From ZC4RG35 sp964388105 (lineage in GTDB: Bacteria; Actinomycetota; Acidimicrobiia; Spongiisociales; ZC4RG35): a stretch of DNA of 29,813 nt. Positions 6,348-19,043 of the stretch are shown here, one piece after another. The DNA lies in contig CAYLYQ010000022.1 in assembly GCA_964388105.1 (NCBI GenBank), forward strand, positions 1 to 29,813, read 5' to 3'. The first letter of the stretch is position 1. Every line of letters begins with the position of its first letter. A program made the translations under genes and the position numbers. The notes below the pieces were generated by a model. That model had not been told where the DNA came from. It made no database searches and saw only the letters and a program-made list of their open reading frames with translations.

Positions 6348-7588
6348 TCGGTCTGGTCGGGGGCTCGGTGCTCACCCGAAGCGGCCTCGAGCGGGCGGAT
6401 GTCTGGATCTCGGGGGACCGGGTTGCCGGGGTCGGCCGTTCTCCGGGCGCAGCCGACTCGGTCGTCGACGTGACGGGCATGTTCGTCGGCCCCGGCCTCG
6501 TCGACATGCACACTCATCTCCGCGACCCGGGCCAGACCTGGAAGGAGGACCTCCGCAGCGGTGCCGCGGCGGCCGCCGCAGGCGGGTTCACCGCCATCGT
6601 TGCGATGCCCAACACCGATCCACCCACGGACAGCCCGGATTTGTACGAGGTCATGGTCCGCCGGGCCCCGGGGGGAGTCCTGGTGGTGCCGGCAGCCACG
6701 ATGACCAAGGGGCGAAACGGATCACAGCCCGTCGACCTCTCCGCCCTCTTCCGCGCCGGTGCGAGGGTCTTCACCGACGACGGGGACTGGGTCGCCGACG
6801 AGGGAGTTTTGGAAGCGGTCATGTTGCTGGCGGTCGCCCATCCCGGCGCCTTGATCGCCCAGCACCCCGAGCATCCTGGGCTCGCGGGCGGAGGACACAT
6901 GCATCCCGGGCCGGAAGCCGACGCACTCGGGGTGGGCGGGATAGCCGCCAGCGCCGAGTACGAGGCGGTGGCTCGTGACCTGTCGGTGGCTGCGCGAACC
7001 GGCGCCCCCCTGCACGTCCAGCACGTCTCGAGCGCACGCACGGTCGAGCTGGTGCGCGCCGCTCGGGAGTCGGGAGTCCGCGTGACGATGGAAGTGACGC
7101 CCCACCACCTCGATCTCGACGTGTCTTCGGTGACCGGGACGAACCACAAGATGTACCCGCCGCTCCGTGGTGCGGACGACCGCAAGGCCCTGGCCGACGC
7201 TCTCTCCTCGGGTGACATCGACGTCGTCGCCACCGACCACGCGCCTCACACGGTGGAGGAGAAGGCCGTCTCCTTCGAGCTGGCTCCCCGCGGGGTGATC
7301 GGGTTGGAGACCGCCGCCTCAGTGGTCTGGGGCGTATGCAAGGACCCCGAAGTCCTCTTCACGGCGATGAGCACCACTCCCGCCCGCCTGGCCGGGCTGG
7401 TGAGGCATGGGAGGCCGGTGACTCCAGGCGAGGCCGCCAACCTGGTGGTGTTCGACCCGGACCGCAGGTGGACGCCCGCGCACTTCCTGTCCAAATCGGC
7501 CAACAGCCCCTACATCGGCCGCGAACTGGGCGGCAAGCCGGTCCTCACCATGTACGAGGGTCGAATCGTCACCTCGGAGGTCTCATGA
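6344..7588 (+). CDS. pyrC: Dihydroorotase
   Basis: PyrC cyclises carbamoylaspartate to dihydroorotate. The 414-residue length and motif set fit the class I (long) zinc dihydroorotases: HTHLRDPG (56-63) with metal ligands His56 and His58, an Asp cluster DDGD (145-148) where other amidohydrolases carry a carboxylated lysine, His174 in AQHPEHP, His227 in HVQHVSS, and TDHAPH (297-302) with Asp298. GTG 6344 overlaps the pyrB stop. The end TCATGA overlaps the carA ATG. All metal ligands appear intact, so it is predicted active without a PyrB-type scaffold. Confidence 0.96.
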   Translation: MIGLVGGSVLTRSGLERADVWISGDRVAGVGRSPGAADSVVDVTGMFVGPGLVDMHTHLRDPGQTWKEDLRSGAAAAAAGGFTAIVAMPNTDPPTDSPDLYEVMVRRAPGGVLVVPAATMTKGRNGSQPVDLSALFRAGARVFTDDGDWVADEGVLEAVMLLAVAHPGALIAQHPEHPGLAGGGHMHPGPEADALGVGGIAASAEYEAVARDLSVAARTGAPLHVQHVSSARTVELVRAARESGVRVTMEVTPHHLDLDVSSVTGTNHKMYPPLRGADDRKALADALSSGDIDVVATDHAPHTVEEKAVSFELAPRGVIGLETAASVVWGVCKDPEVLFTAMSTTPARLAGLVRHGRPVTPGEAANLVVFDPDRRWTPAHFLSKSANSPYIGRELGGKPVLTMYEGRIVTSEVS

Positions 7589-8741
7589 ACAACGAAGCAA
7601 TCCTGGTCACGGCGGATGGAGAGGTCTTCCGGGGCATCTCGGTCGGCGCCGGCGGCGTGACCACCGGCGAAGCCGTCTTCAACACCGCGATGACCGGGTA
7701 CCAGGAGATCATCACCGACCCGTCCTACGCGGGCCAGGTGGTGGTGATGACCGCGCCGCACATCGGCAACTACGGAGTGACGGTTGTGGATGACCAGTCC
7801 GACGTGCCCGCCGTCGCCGGGTTTGCCATGCGGTCCATGGCGCGGCGGCACTCCAACTGGAGGTCGCAGGGCTCGCTTCATGAGTACCTGGCCGCCCACG
7901 GCGTGGTCAGCATCGCCGAGATCGACACTCGCCGCCTCACCCGGCACCTTCGCGACCGGGGAGCCATGCCGGTCGCAGTCGGCACCGACGTCGACGAGGG
8001 GGAGTTGAGGAGGCTTGCGGCCCAGGCGCCACGCATGGAGGGGCTCGACCTCGCCACAGGCGTGTCCACGCCTGTTCCATACCGGGTCGAGGCCCAGGGG
8101 GATTCGAGGGGCACCGTGGTGGCCGTCGACCTCGGCATGAAGCGGGACATCGTCTCCAACCTCACGGAGCGCGGCTACGACGTCGACGTGGTCCCTGCCT
8201 GGACGACCGCCGATGAGATCCTGGAGCGGTCACCGAGGGGCGTGTTCGTCTCCAACGGGCCGGGCGACCCCGAGCCCCTGACCTCCGCCACCGAGGCTCT
8301 CCGGGGCGTGTTGGGGAAGGTCCCCCTCTTCGGGATCTGCCTCGGGCACCAGGTGCTGGGCCTGGCCATCGGTGCCCGGACCTTCAAGCTCCCCTTCGGG
8401 CACCACGGGGGTAATCATCCGGTCCGGCGGCTCGGCGACGGACGTGTCGAGATCACCGCACAGAATCACGGCTTCGCAGTCGACCTGTGGGCTCTCGATG
8501 GTGGCCGGCCGCCGGAGCGGAGCGGGCTGGTCGGCGCAGAGCTGCTGCCGTCGGCGGTGGACACCCCGTTCGGTCCCGTGCGCCCCACCCACCAGAACCT
8601 CAACGACGGAACCCTCGAAGGGATGGAGCTGGTCGACGGAGCCGCTTTCTCGGTCCAATACCACCCTGAGTCGGCTCCCGGGCCGAGCGACGCTCGGCCG
8701 CTGTTCGATCGGTTCGCCCGCCTGATCGAGGGCGAGTCCTG

Positions 8742-8742
<1 letters not shown>
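7585..8742 (+). CDS. carA: Carbamoyl phosphate synthetase small subunit (glutaminase)
   Basis: CarA hydrolyses glutamine and channels ammonia to CarB for carbamoyl phosphate synthesis, feeding PyrB and arginine synthesis. The 385-residue protein has the CPSase small-chain N-terminal domain (TGEAVFNTAMTGYQEIITDPSY, about 27-48). A class I glutamine amidotransferase domain follows, with FGICLGHQ (nucleophile Cys252) and the dyad residues His360 and Glu362 in YHPES. The frame is open far upstream inside pyrC, but ATG 7585 overlaps the pyrC stop and has GGAGG (7576-7580) 4 nt before it. It gives the usual length. Its TGA shares one base with the carB ATG (TGATG). Confidence 0.97.
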
Positions 8743-11959
<3,217 letters not shown>

Positions 11960-11978
<19 letters not shown>

Positions 11979-12877
11979 GAGTCACGCTCGGCCCGATCGA
12001 GCTGGGCAGCCCGCTGATCGCGGCGTCGGGGACGGTGGGGACGGTGTGGGAGTGGGCCCAGGTGGCGGACACGTCGGTGTTCGGGGCGGCCGTGGCCAAG
12101 TCGGTCGCCCCCGAGCCCTGGCCCGGGCGCCCCGCTCCGCGGGTGGCGCCGCTGCCGACGGGAATGATCAACGGCATCGGGATCCAGAACCCGGGCATCG
12201 ACGAGTGGGCGCATGAGAACTCGAAGAAGCTCGCCGGCGCCGGAGTCCCCGTCTGGGGCTCTGCCGTGGCCGGGGCCGCGGAGGGGTTCGCCGTGGTGGC
12301 CCGGGGCCTGGAGGCCACCGGGGTCTCCGCCATCGAGGTCAACCTGTCCTGCCCCAATCTCGACGACGGCACCATGTTCTCGTTCGATCCGGATCGCAGC
12401 GCCGGAGTGATCGACAGGGTCAAGGACGCGGTGGAGGTCCCGGTGGGTGCGAAGCTCTCGCCGAACACGCCGGATCTGGTTGCCGTGGCCAAGGCCTGCG
12501 TGGCCAGTGGCGCCGACTTCCTGGTGCTCGTGAACACGGCGTTCGGCTTCGCGGTCGATCCCGTGACCCGCCGCCCCCTGATCACCGGCGGAGTCGGCGG
12601 CTACAGCGGGCCAGGCCTGAAGCCAATCGGGCTGCGTTGCGTGTACGAAGTGGCCCAGGAGCTGGCGGGCTTTCCCATCGTCGGTTGCGGCGGGGTGGCA
12701 TCCGGGAGGGACGTCGTCGAGTACTTGGTCGCGGGCGCATCGGCGGTGGCGATGGGGACCGTTCTGATGGCCGACCCCAGGGCGGGCACCAGGATCGCCT
12801 CCGAGCTGACCCAGGAGCTGGACCGCCTCGGAGCGCAGTCCGCCGCGGAGCTGACCGGGACGGTGCGGCGGTGGTGA
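11960..12877 (+). CDS. pyrD: Dihydroorotate dehydrogenase, class 1B-like catalytic subunit
   Basis: PyrD oxidises dihydroorotate to orotate on an FMN cofactor. The 305-residue protein has NLSCPN (128-133), where Cys131 marks class 1 enzymes (class 2 has Ser). The remaining motifs fit class 1B: AKLSPNTPDLVAVAK, VNTAFGFAVDPVTRRP, GGYSGPGLKPIGLR and a C-terminal GCGGVASGRDVVEY. Class 1B enzymes normally work with the electron-transfer subunit PyrK, but no pyrK lies between carB and pyrD or elsewhere in the window. The start chosen is ATG 11960, inside the end of carB, with GAGGAG (11945-11950) 9 nt upstream. It yields the family-typical N-terminus. The stop overlaps pyrF (GTGA). Confidence 0.94.
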
Positions 12878-13560
12878 CCCCGGTCCTGGTTGCTCTCGAC
12901 CTTCCCGACCTCGACCGGGCCCTGGCGATGGCACGCCTCGTGTCACCCCATGTCGGTGGGTTCAAGGTGGGCCTCGAGCTCCTCATGAACGAGGGTCCGA
13001 CCGCAGTAGCCAGGGTCGCCGAACTGGGGTTGCCGGTCTTCGCAGACGCCAAGCTTCACGACATCCCCAACACGGTGGCCGGCGCGGCGAAGGGCCTGGG
13101 CAGGATGGGGGCCCGTTGGGTGACCGTCCACCCGGGTGGGAGAGCCATGATCACCGCGGCGGCAGACGCACTGGCGGAGACGACCGAAGGTCACGGGGGC
13201 GTCCTCGTCGTCACGGTGCTGACGAGCCTCTCGGAGGAGGACCTCGCCGAGCTCGGGATCTCCCGTTCGGTCACCTCCCAGGTGGCTGCAATGGCGAGCC
13301 TGGCCGCCGTGGCCGGCGCCGAGGGCGCGGTCTGCGCCCCTGAGGAGGCGAGCACGGTCCGCTCGGCCGCGCCCGACCTGACGATCGTCACGCCGGGGAT
13401 CCGGCCCGTCGGATCGGCGAGCGACGATCAGAAGCGTCACGCCACCCCTGCCGTGGCCCGCGCCGCGGGCGCCGACTGGTTGGTGATCGGGCGGCCGATA
13501 ACTGCCGCCCCGGATCCCGCCGAAGCGGCGCGCCTCATCGCCGCCGAGATCCACGCGTGA
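12874..13560 (+). CDS. pyrF: Orotidine 5-prime-phosphate decarboxylase
   Basis: PyrF decarboxylates OMP to UMP, the last de novo pyrimidine step. The 228-residue protein is a TIM barrel of the short bacterial type 1 form. It has LVALDLPD at the N-terminus, Lys31 in GGFKVGLEL, and the catalytic DxKxxD motif as DAKLHD (Asp58, Lys60, Asp63). VTPGIRP closes to the phosphate-binding GADWLVIGRPIT. Start GTG 12874 overlaps the pyrD stop as GTGA. GTG 12871 is one codon earlier and cannot be excluded. It ends the pyr operon. The preceding enzyme, orotate phosphoribosyltransferase (PyrE), is not in the window. Confidence 0.95.
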   Translation: MTPVLVALDLPDLDRALAMARLVSPHVGGFKVGLELLMNEGPTAVARVAELGLPVFADAKLHDIPNTVAGAAKGLGRMGARWVTVHPGGRAMITAAADALAETTEGHGGVLVVTVLTSLSEEDLAELGISRSVTSQVAAMASLAAVAGAEGAVCAPEEASTVRSAAPDLTIVTPGIRPVGSASDDQKRHATPAVARAAGADWLVIGRPITAAPDPAEAARLIAAEIHA

Positions 13561-13584
13561 CCGCTGGGAGCCACACGGCTTGGC

Positions 13585-13590
13585 TATGGT
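13585..13590 (+). promoter_or_regulatory. Candidate -10 element (TATGGT) upstream of mihF
   Basis: TATGGT fits TANNNT and lies 39 nt before the mihF ATG in the only non-coding gap (13561-13629) between pyrF and mihF. A transcript starting near 13597 would include the mihF Shine-Dalgarno GGGAG (13618-13622). No convincing -35 or terminator for the pyr operon is visible in this gap. Confidence 0.4.
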
Positions 13591-13629
13591 CTCGCCGCGG
13601 GCAGCCTGTCCACGATCGGGAGACAACAC

Positions 13630-13944
13630 ATGGCACAGCCGCCGAAACTGACTGACGAGCAGCGCAAGCAGGCGTTGGAGAAGGCCGCCGAGGCACGCCG
13701 GGTCCGGGCCGAGGTCAAGGAGCTGCTGAAGACCGGCTCCATGCGGCTCTCCGAGCTCTTCGCTCGAGCCGAGTCGGACGACCTCGTCGCCGGGCTCAAG
13801 GTCGAGTCGCTGATCGCCGCGATGCCTGGGACCGGGAAGATCAAGGCCAAGCGCCTCATGGAGAGGCTTGGCATCGCCGAGAACCGACGCATCCGCGGGC
13901 TCGGTGACCGGCAGAAGGAGGGACTCCTCGCCGAGTTCTCCTGA
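13630..13944 (+). CDS. mihF: Actinobacterial integration host factor MihF
   Basis: MihF is a small nucleoid-associated DNA-binding protein restricted to actinobacteria and unrelated to the enterobacterial IHF heterodimer. The 104-residue protein closely follows the mycobacterial one. It has an N-terminal LTDEQRKQALEKAAEARRVRAE helix, a central AESDD and a MKV-like LKVESLIAAMPGTGKIKAKRLM helix-two-turn-helix segment. It ends in the hallmark RRIRGLGDRQKEGLL. ATG 13630 has GGGAG 7 nt upstream. This gene is the strongest single phylum marker in the window. In most actinobacteria it is followed by gmk; here it is followed by an archaeal-type CMP kinase. Confidence 0.95.
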   Translation: MAQPPKLTDEQRKQALEKAAEARRVRAEVKELLKTGSMRLSELFARAESDDLVAGLKVESLIAAMPGTGKIKAKRLMERLGIAENRRIRGLGDRQKEGLLAEFS

Positions 13945-14509
13945 CCTGGTCGTCGCCATCTCAGGCCGGCCCGGCTCCGGCAAGAGTCTGGTGGCGGGAC
14001 TTCTGGCTCGAACACTCTCCGTCGATCACCTGTCGGCCGGAGACTTCATGCGTGAGATGGCGTCCGAACGCGGGATGACCATCCTCGAGTTGTCGCGGGT
14101 GGCGGAGACGGACGATTCCATCGATCGCGAGATCGACGCGCGGTCGGCTCGCCTCGCCGGTTCAGGGCGAAGCTTCGTGATGGACGCCCGTTTGGGCTGG
14201 TACTTCATCCCGGACTCGGTCAAGGTGTTTCTCGACGTGCGCCTCGAGGTCGCGGCGAAACGGGTCTACGGAGCCGGTCGCCACACCGAGTCGGAGAACG
14301 TGGACCTCGATGCCACGGTCCGGGCCATCGCGCAGCGAACGGAGTCGGAACGGGAGCGCTACATCGCCTATTACGGGATCGACTACTTCGATCCGGCCCA
14401 CTACGACCTCGTCATCGACACCTCCGACCTCACACCGGAGGAGGTCGTCGAGACCATCCTCTCCCACCTCAGGGCCCGAGGTCTGGTCTACGGCGCCGGC
14501 CCCGAGTAA
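13904..14509 (+). CDS. Archaeal-type (type 2) cytidylate kinase-like nucleoside monophosphate kinase
   Basis: The predicted reaction is ATP-dependent phosphorylation of CMP/dCMP. The P-loop GRPGSGKS is followed by SAGDFMREMASERGM, LSRVAETDDSIDREID, a substrate/lid region VMDARLGWYF and KVFLDVRLEVAAKRVY, then RTESERERYIAYYGID and YDLVIDTSDLTPEEVVETIL. This order is that of the archaeal CMP kinase family, not of guanylate kinase (no SGPSGVGK or GxDYxF pattern). The start is unresolved. Canonical codons are GTG 13904 (used here) and TTG 13868, both inside mihF and without a good Shine-Dalgarno. The family N-terminus would begin at CTG 13946, two bases after the mihF TGA, giving 187 residues. It sits in the usual gmk slot before rpoZ, so a different NMP specificity cannot be excluded. 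Confidence 0.82.
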   Translation: MTGRRRDSSPSSPDLVVAISGRPGSGKSLVAGLLARTLSVDHLSAGDFMREMASERGMTILELSRVAETDDSIDREIDARSARLAGSGRSFVMDARLGWYFIPDSVKVFLDVRLEVAAKRVYGAGRHTESENVDLDATVRAIAQRTESERERYIAYYGIDYFDPAHYDLVIDTSDLTPEEVVETILSHLRARGLVYGAGPE

Positions 14510-14512
14510 CCT
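14507..14512 (+). promoter_or_regulatory. Candidate -10 element (TAACCT) upstream of rpoZ
   Basis: TAACCT fits TANNNT, lies 28 nt before the rpoZ ATG, and uses the TAA stop of the upstream gene as its first three bases. The predicted leader of about 20 nt includes AGGA (14533-14536) as a modest ribosome-binding site. The same hexamer appears before metK and pheS. Confidence 0.4.
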
Positions 14513-14540
14513 GGCCTTCACCGAGAGAACTCAGGAATCA

Positions 14541-14762
14541 ATGAAGATCGAAGACGTCGTCGACCGCATCGGTAACCGATTCGCCGCAGTGGTGGTTTCG
14601 GCCCGGCGCGCCCGGCAGATCAACAGCTACTTCCACCAGCTGGGAGTCGGATACGGCGAGTTCGTTCCGCCCCAGGTCCACTCCTTGTCCCGCAAGCCGC
14701 TCACCATTGCCATGGAAGAGATCGCCGAGGGCAAGGTGGCGGTGGAGAGCGTCGAGGAGTAG
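14541..14762 (+). CDS. rpoZ: RNA polymerase omega subunit
   Basis: Omega binds the beta-prime subunit and aids its folding and assembly into core RNA polymerase. The 73-residue product has the conserved core RFAAVVVSARRARQINSYF (13-31) with the family RARQIN signature, then EFVPPQV and SRKPLTIAMEEIAEGKV (50-66). ATG 14541 is preceded by AGGA with 4-nt spacing. The frame continues upstream inside the CMP-kinase gene, but the ATG gives the expected N-terminus (MKIEDVVDRIGNRF). It lies between the kinase and coaBC, the normal actinobacterial position. Confidence 0.95.
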   Translation: MKIEDVVDRIGNRFAAVVVSARRARQINSYFHQLGVGYGEFVPPQVHSLSRKPLTIAMEEIAEGKVAVESVEE

Positions 14763-14764
14763 AC

Positions 14765-15946
14765 ATGCTCTCCGGCAAGCGGATCGTGCTTGCCGTCACC
14801 GGGGGAATTGCCGCCTACAAGTCCGCCTACCTGGCGCGTCGGCTGGTCGAGGCCGGGGCCGAAGTCCGAGTGGCGATGAGCGAGGCGGCTCAGTCGTTCG
14901 TCGGCGGCCAGACCTTCGCCGCCATCACGGGCACACCTCCCGTGACCGCCCTGTTCGGCCAGGACCTGGTCTCGCCTCACACGGAGCTGGCCCGCTGGGC
15001 TGACGCGGTCGTCGTCGCTCCGGCCACGGCAGCGATCATCGGCAAGCTCGCCCACGGGATCTCCGACGACCTCGTCAGCGCATTGTTGCTGGCGACCACC
15101 AAGCCCGTCCTGATCGCTCCGGCGATGCACACGGAGATGTGGGAGCACCCGGCCACCCGTCACAACATGGAGACGCTGCAGGACTACGGGTACCGCATCG
15201 TCGGCCCCGAGACGGGAGCTCTGGCGGGGGGCGACACCGGGGTGGGTCGCGTTGCCGAGCCTGACGACATCGTGATCGCCCTCGAGTCTCTTATCGCGGA
15301 GCCGACCGGCGAGCCTCTCGACATCCTGATCACTGCCGGGGGGACGCGCGAGCCGCTCGATCCCGTCCGGTACCTCGGGAACCGATCGTCCGGCAAGATG
15401 GGCCACGCCATCGCCTTCGAGGCCGCTGCGCGGGGTCACCGGGTCACCCTGGTGACCACTTCCGGTCTCGATGTCCACCCCTCGGTGAAGGTGATTCCGG
15501 TGGAGACGGCTCTCGAGATGCTCGATGCCGTGGCCGGTGTCGAGACCCAGGTCGCCATCATGACCGCGGCTGTGGCCGACTTTCGGCCGGCCGATCCGGC
15601 CGAGTCCAAGATCCCTCGTGAGGACGGCCTCGATTCGGTGCGCCTCGTGCCCAACCCCGACATCCTGGCGTCGGTGGTCGCCCGCGACCCCCGCCCGTTC
15701 GTGGTGGGCTTCGCCGCCGAGACGGGCTCGGTGGATCGGGCCGTGGCCAAGGCCAAGAAGAAGGGCGTCGACCTCATGGTGTACAACGACGTCGGCAAGC
15801 CGGGATCGGGCTTCGGCACCGACACCAACGAGGTCAAGCTGATCGACGCTGCGGGCTCGGTGGACGAGTGGCCGCAGATGTCGAAACGGGAGGTGGCCGC
15901 CCGATTGGTCGACCGCATCGTCGCCGAGCTGGCGGCACGGCGGTAA
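14765..15946 (+). CDS. coaBC: Bifunctional phosphopantothenoylcysteine synthetase/decarboxylase
   Basis: CoaBC joins cysteine to 4-phosphopantothenate (using CTP) and decarboxylates the product to 4-phosphopantetheine for coenzyme A. The 393-residue protein has an N-terminal flavoprotein decarboxylase domain with VTGGIAAYK (11-19), active-site His72 in SPHTELAR, and APAMHTEMW (118-126). His replaces the Asn of the common PAMN motif, a substitution I recall from other actinobacteria. The C-terminal synthetase domain starts around residue 186 with ILITAGGTREPLDPVRYLGN and NRSSGKMG, and has AAVADFRP and GFAAET. ATG 14765 follows GAGGAG (14754-14759). The redox Cys of the E. coli decarboxylase lid (ACGF) is absent; GGDTGVGR is found there. 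Confidence 0.95.
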   Translation: MLSGKRIVLAVTGGIAAYKSAYLARRLVEAGAEVRVAMSEAAQSFVGGQTFAAITGTPPVTALFGQDLVSPHTELARWADAVVVAPATAAIIGKLAHGISDDLVSALLLATTKPVLIAPAMHTEMWEHPATRHNMETLQDYGYRIVGPETGALAGGDTGVGRVAEPDDIVIALESLIAEPTGEPLDILITAGGTREPLDPVRYLGNRSSGKMGHAIAFEAAARGHRVTLVTTSGLDVHPSVKVIPVETALEMLDAVAGVETQVAIMTAAVADFRPADPAESKIPREDGLDSVRLVPNPDILASVVARDPRPFVVGFAAETGSVDRAVAKAKKKGVDLMVYNDVGKPGSGFGTDTNEVKLIDAAGSVDEWPQMSKREVAARLVDRIVAELAARR

Positions 15947-15949
15947 CCT
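15944..15949 (+). promoter_or_regulatory. Candidate -10 element (TAACCT) for a near-leaderless metK transcript
   Basis: TAACCT fits TANNNT and ends 10 nt before the metK ATG. Its TAA is the coaBC stop codon. No Shine-Dalgarno lies between it and the ATG. No SAM-riboswitch-like structure can fit in the 13-nt spacer. Confidence 0.45.
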
Positions 15950-15959
15950 CGCCACCCGA

Positions 15960-17095
<1,136 letters not shown>

Positions 17096-17099
<4 letters not shown>

Positions 17100-18703
17100 C
17101 AGCACCGGCCGCTCGGGTCGTTCCCAACGTCGCAAGCTTCGCCGTCGACGGCGGCTTCTGGTATCGGATCCCGGACGGCTCCGCCGTCTCCGTCGGTGAC
17201 CAGGTCCGTGTCCCTCTCTCTGGCCGGCGGGTGCGAGGCTGGGTCGTCGAGATCGGGGAGAGGGAGCCCGGCCGACTGAAGGAGCTCCTCGGGGTATCGG
17301 GCGAGTCGCCCGTGTTCGATGCGGACCTGCTGCGGTCACTGGAGTGGGCCGCCACCCACTACGTCGCCCCGCTCGCGGTCGTCCTGGCCAAGGCGAGCCC
17401 CCCGAACCTGCCCGGGGCCCCCGGACCGCTGCCGGCCCTGGCCGCTGCCACGCAGGAGTCCTCTCATCCACTCGGGGGGCTGGCGGTCGACTCGGCGAAG
17501 GGCTCCAGGCGCCCCACGGTGGCAGTCGTGGGCTCTTGGCGGGACCTGAGCTGGGTGCCGGCTCTGGCCCCCGTCCCGTCAGCGAACAGGAGCGTCATGA
17601 TCGTCACGGCCACGGCATCGGAGGTGGCCGAGGTCGCCGCCCGAGCGCGGCCGGTGTACGGGGACCGGGTGGTGGAGGTGCCCACCGAGGGAGATCGGGA
17701 GATCACCGCGGCATGGACCGCGGCTCAAAAGGCGGGCGTGGTAGTGATCGGGCCGCCGAGGGTGGCCGCGTGGAACGTGCCGGGCCTCGCGCTGGCGGTC
17801 GTCCTCGAGGAGGGACGCCGGGCGATGAAAGACCGGCAGACCCCGACGATCCACGTCCGGGAGATGGTCCGCAACCGATCCCGGATCGAAGGCCTGAACG
17901 CCGCCTTCTTCGGGCCCACCCCGAGCGTCGAGATCCTCTCGGCCGGAGCTGCCGTGGAGCGTTCGTCGAAGCGGACTTGGGGCTCGGTGGAGATCGTCGA
18001 TCGCAGAGGCGACGCCCCTGGTTCAGGGCTCCTGTCGGACCGTGTCATCGCCGCGCTCCGATCGCTGGCGCGCTCCGGATCGGAGCGGGCCTTCGTCCTG
18101 ACCGGGAGGAAGATGATCGACCCGGTCGTCGACGAAGGGAACCGGCGCCTCGGGGCGGGTGCGCTCGCTGCCCATCCGGGCGGAGTGGTGGCGTCGGTCG
18201 GGTCGGAGCGCGACCTGGCGGGGCTCCCGCCGGTGCGGGTGGCCGTGGCCGTGAACATCGACCTGATGCCGGGCTCGGCCGGGTACCGCGGAGAGGAGGA
18301 ATCGCTCCGGCAGCTGGCGAGGCTGGCCATCTCGGTGGCGCCAGGAGGGCGGCTCATGGCTCAGACGACCGACCCGGCTTCCCCCCTTGCCGTCACCCTC
18401 CGCCGGGGCGACCCCGTGCCTTACCTCGAGCGGGTGTTGCTCGATCGGGCACGACAGGGGATGCCTCCGGCCCGGGAGATGATCGCCGTCGAGGTGCGGG
18501 GCGGAGAGTCCGAGGATGTGGGTGCAGCCCTTGCTGTGATGAACGGGATCGAGATCTTCGGCCCGGTCCCCACGGAAGAGGGGATGCGTTGGCTGCTGGC
18601 TGGGAAGCTGGAGCGGGCCCGGCCTCAGCTGCGGAAACTGGCCGCGCTGTGGCGGGAGAGGGGATCTGCGGTCCGCATTGACGCCGACCCGATCGACTTC
18701 TGA
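17096..18703 (+). CDS. priA: PriA-like primosomal protein N-prime, degenerate (probably no ATPase), apparent CTG start
   Basis: PriA restarts stalled replication forks. The N-terminal 3-prime DNA-binding domain is encoded from about 17111 (ARVVPNVASF, FWYRIPDG, GDQVRVPLSGRRVRGWVVEIG). However, no ATG, GTG or TTG precedes it in frame. The only plausible start is CTG 17096, overlapping the metK stop as CTGA. The protein would then be 535 residues, against about 650-730 in the family. The helicase core is degenerate: no GxTGSGKT P-loop is seen, VVLEEGRR stands at the DEEH position, and I see no cysteine in the protein, so the zinc-binding cluster is gone. C-terminal family blocks remain (GYRGEEESLRQLARLA, GGRLMAQTTDP, PYLERVLLDRARQGMPP). 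Mycobacterial PriA is also known to lack helicase residues. The function is inferred as structural. Confidence 0.8.
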
Positions 18704-18716
18704 ACGGCCATTCGGC

Positions 18717-19019
18717 TCACCACTCCTCTTCTTCGAAATCGGTGTCGCCCATAACGGCCATCGTGGCGCGGGAAACGAGATGAGCGTGCCCGCTGTCGCC
18801 GTTCACCGTGACGAAGTCCACCCGGACGCGGCCGGGTTGGTGGGAAGCGCCGATCGCCACCACGCGCACCGGCACCGGCTCGGCGTCGCTCCCCGAGTTG
18901 AGATCGAACCAGGTGCCGGGTGCCAGGTCTCCCGCGTTCAGGTATTCGCCAGTGGGTCTCGTGTCGGCTCCGGTGTCGGACGGCCCGGACTGTAGGTCCC
19001 GCATCAAGGCCAGGCCCAC
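18717..19019 (-). CDS. Small uncharacterised protein on the minus strand
   Basis: This is the only gene I call on the minus strand. It fills the 340-bp space between priA and def. The 100-residue protein begins at GTG 19019, 24 nt from the divergent def ATG, and ends at 18717, 13 nt from the convergent priA stop. An SD-like GAGGGGG lies about 8 nt upstream of the GTG. ATG 19004 is an alternative start without a visible Shine-Dalgarno. Codon third positions on this strand are nearly all G or C. The amino acids look globular and beta-rich (AGDLAPGTWFDL, PVPVRVVAIGA, RVRVDFVTVNGDSGHAHLV), with an acidic tail DTDFEEEEW. No signal peptide, membrane segment or known motif is seen. The opposite-strand frame at 18678-18995 is His/Arg/Gly-rich and looks like its shadow. 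Family unknown. Confidence 0.6.
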   Translation of the reverse strand: MGLALMRDLQSGPSDTGADTRPTGEYLNAGDLAPGTWFDLNSGSDAEPVPVRVVAIGASHQPGRVRVDFVTVNGDSGHAHLVSRATMAVMGDTDFEEEEW

Positions 19020-19025
19020 TACCCT
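19020..19025 (+). promoter_or_regulatory. Candidate -10 element (TACCCT) upstream of def
   Basis: TACCCT fits TANNNT and ends 18 nt before the def ATG. It abuts the start codon of the divergent minus-strand gene, so the two transcription units would overlap at their 5-prime ends. The spacer is pyrimidine-rich and carries no Shine-Dalgarno for def, consistent with a very short leader. Confidence 0.4.
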
Positions 19026-19043
19026 CGCCCCCTCTCAGCCTCT

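Noticed and set aside
13561..13629. Terminator at the end of the pyr operon
   Set aside because: No stem followed by a T run is present in the spacer after pyrF; only a -10-like hexamer and the mihF ribosome-binding site are seen.
17344..18681. 445-codon + strand frame within priA
   Set aside because: Gly/Arg-rich out-of-frame reading of priA; the priA frame carries the family motifs.
18678..18995. 105-codon + strand frame between priA and def
   Set aside because: Overlaps the minus-strand gene at 18717-19019, whose translation looks like a globular protein with strong GC3 bias; the + frame is His/Arg/Gly-rich.
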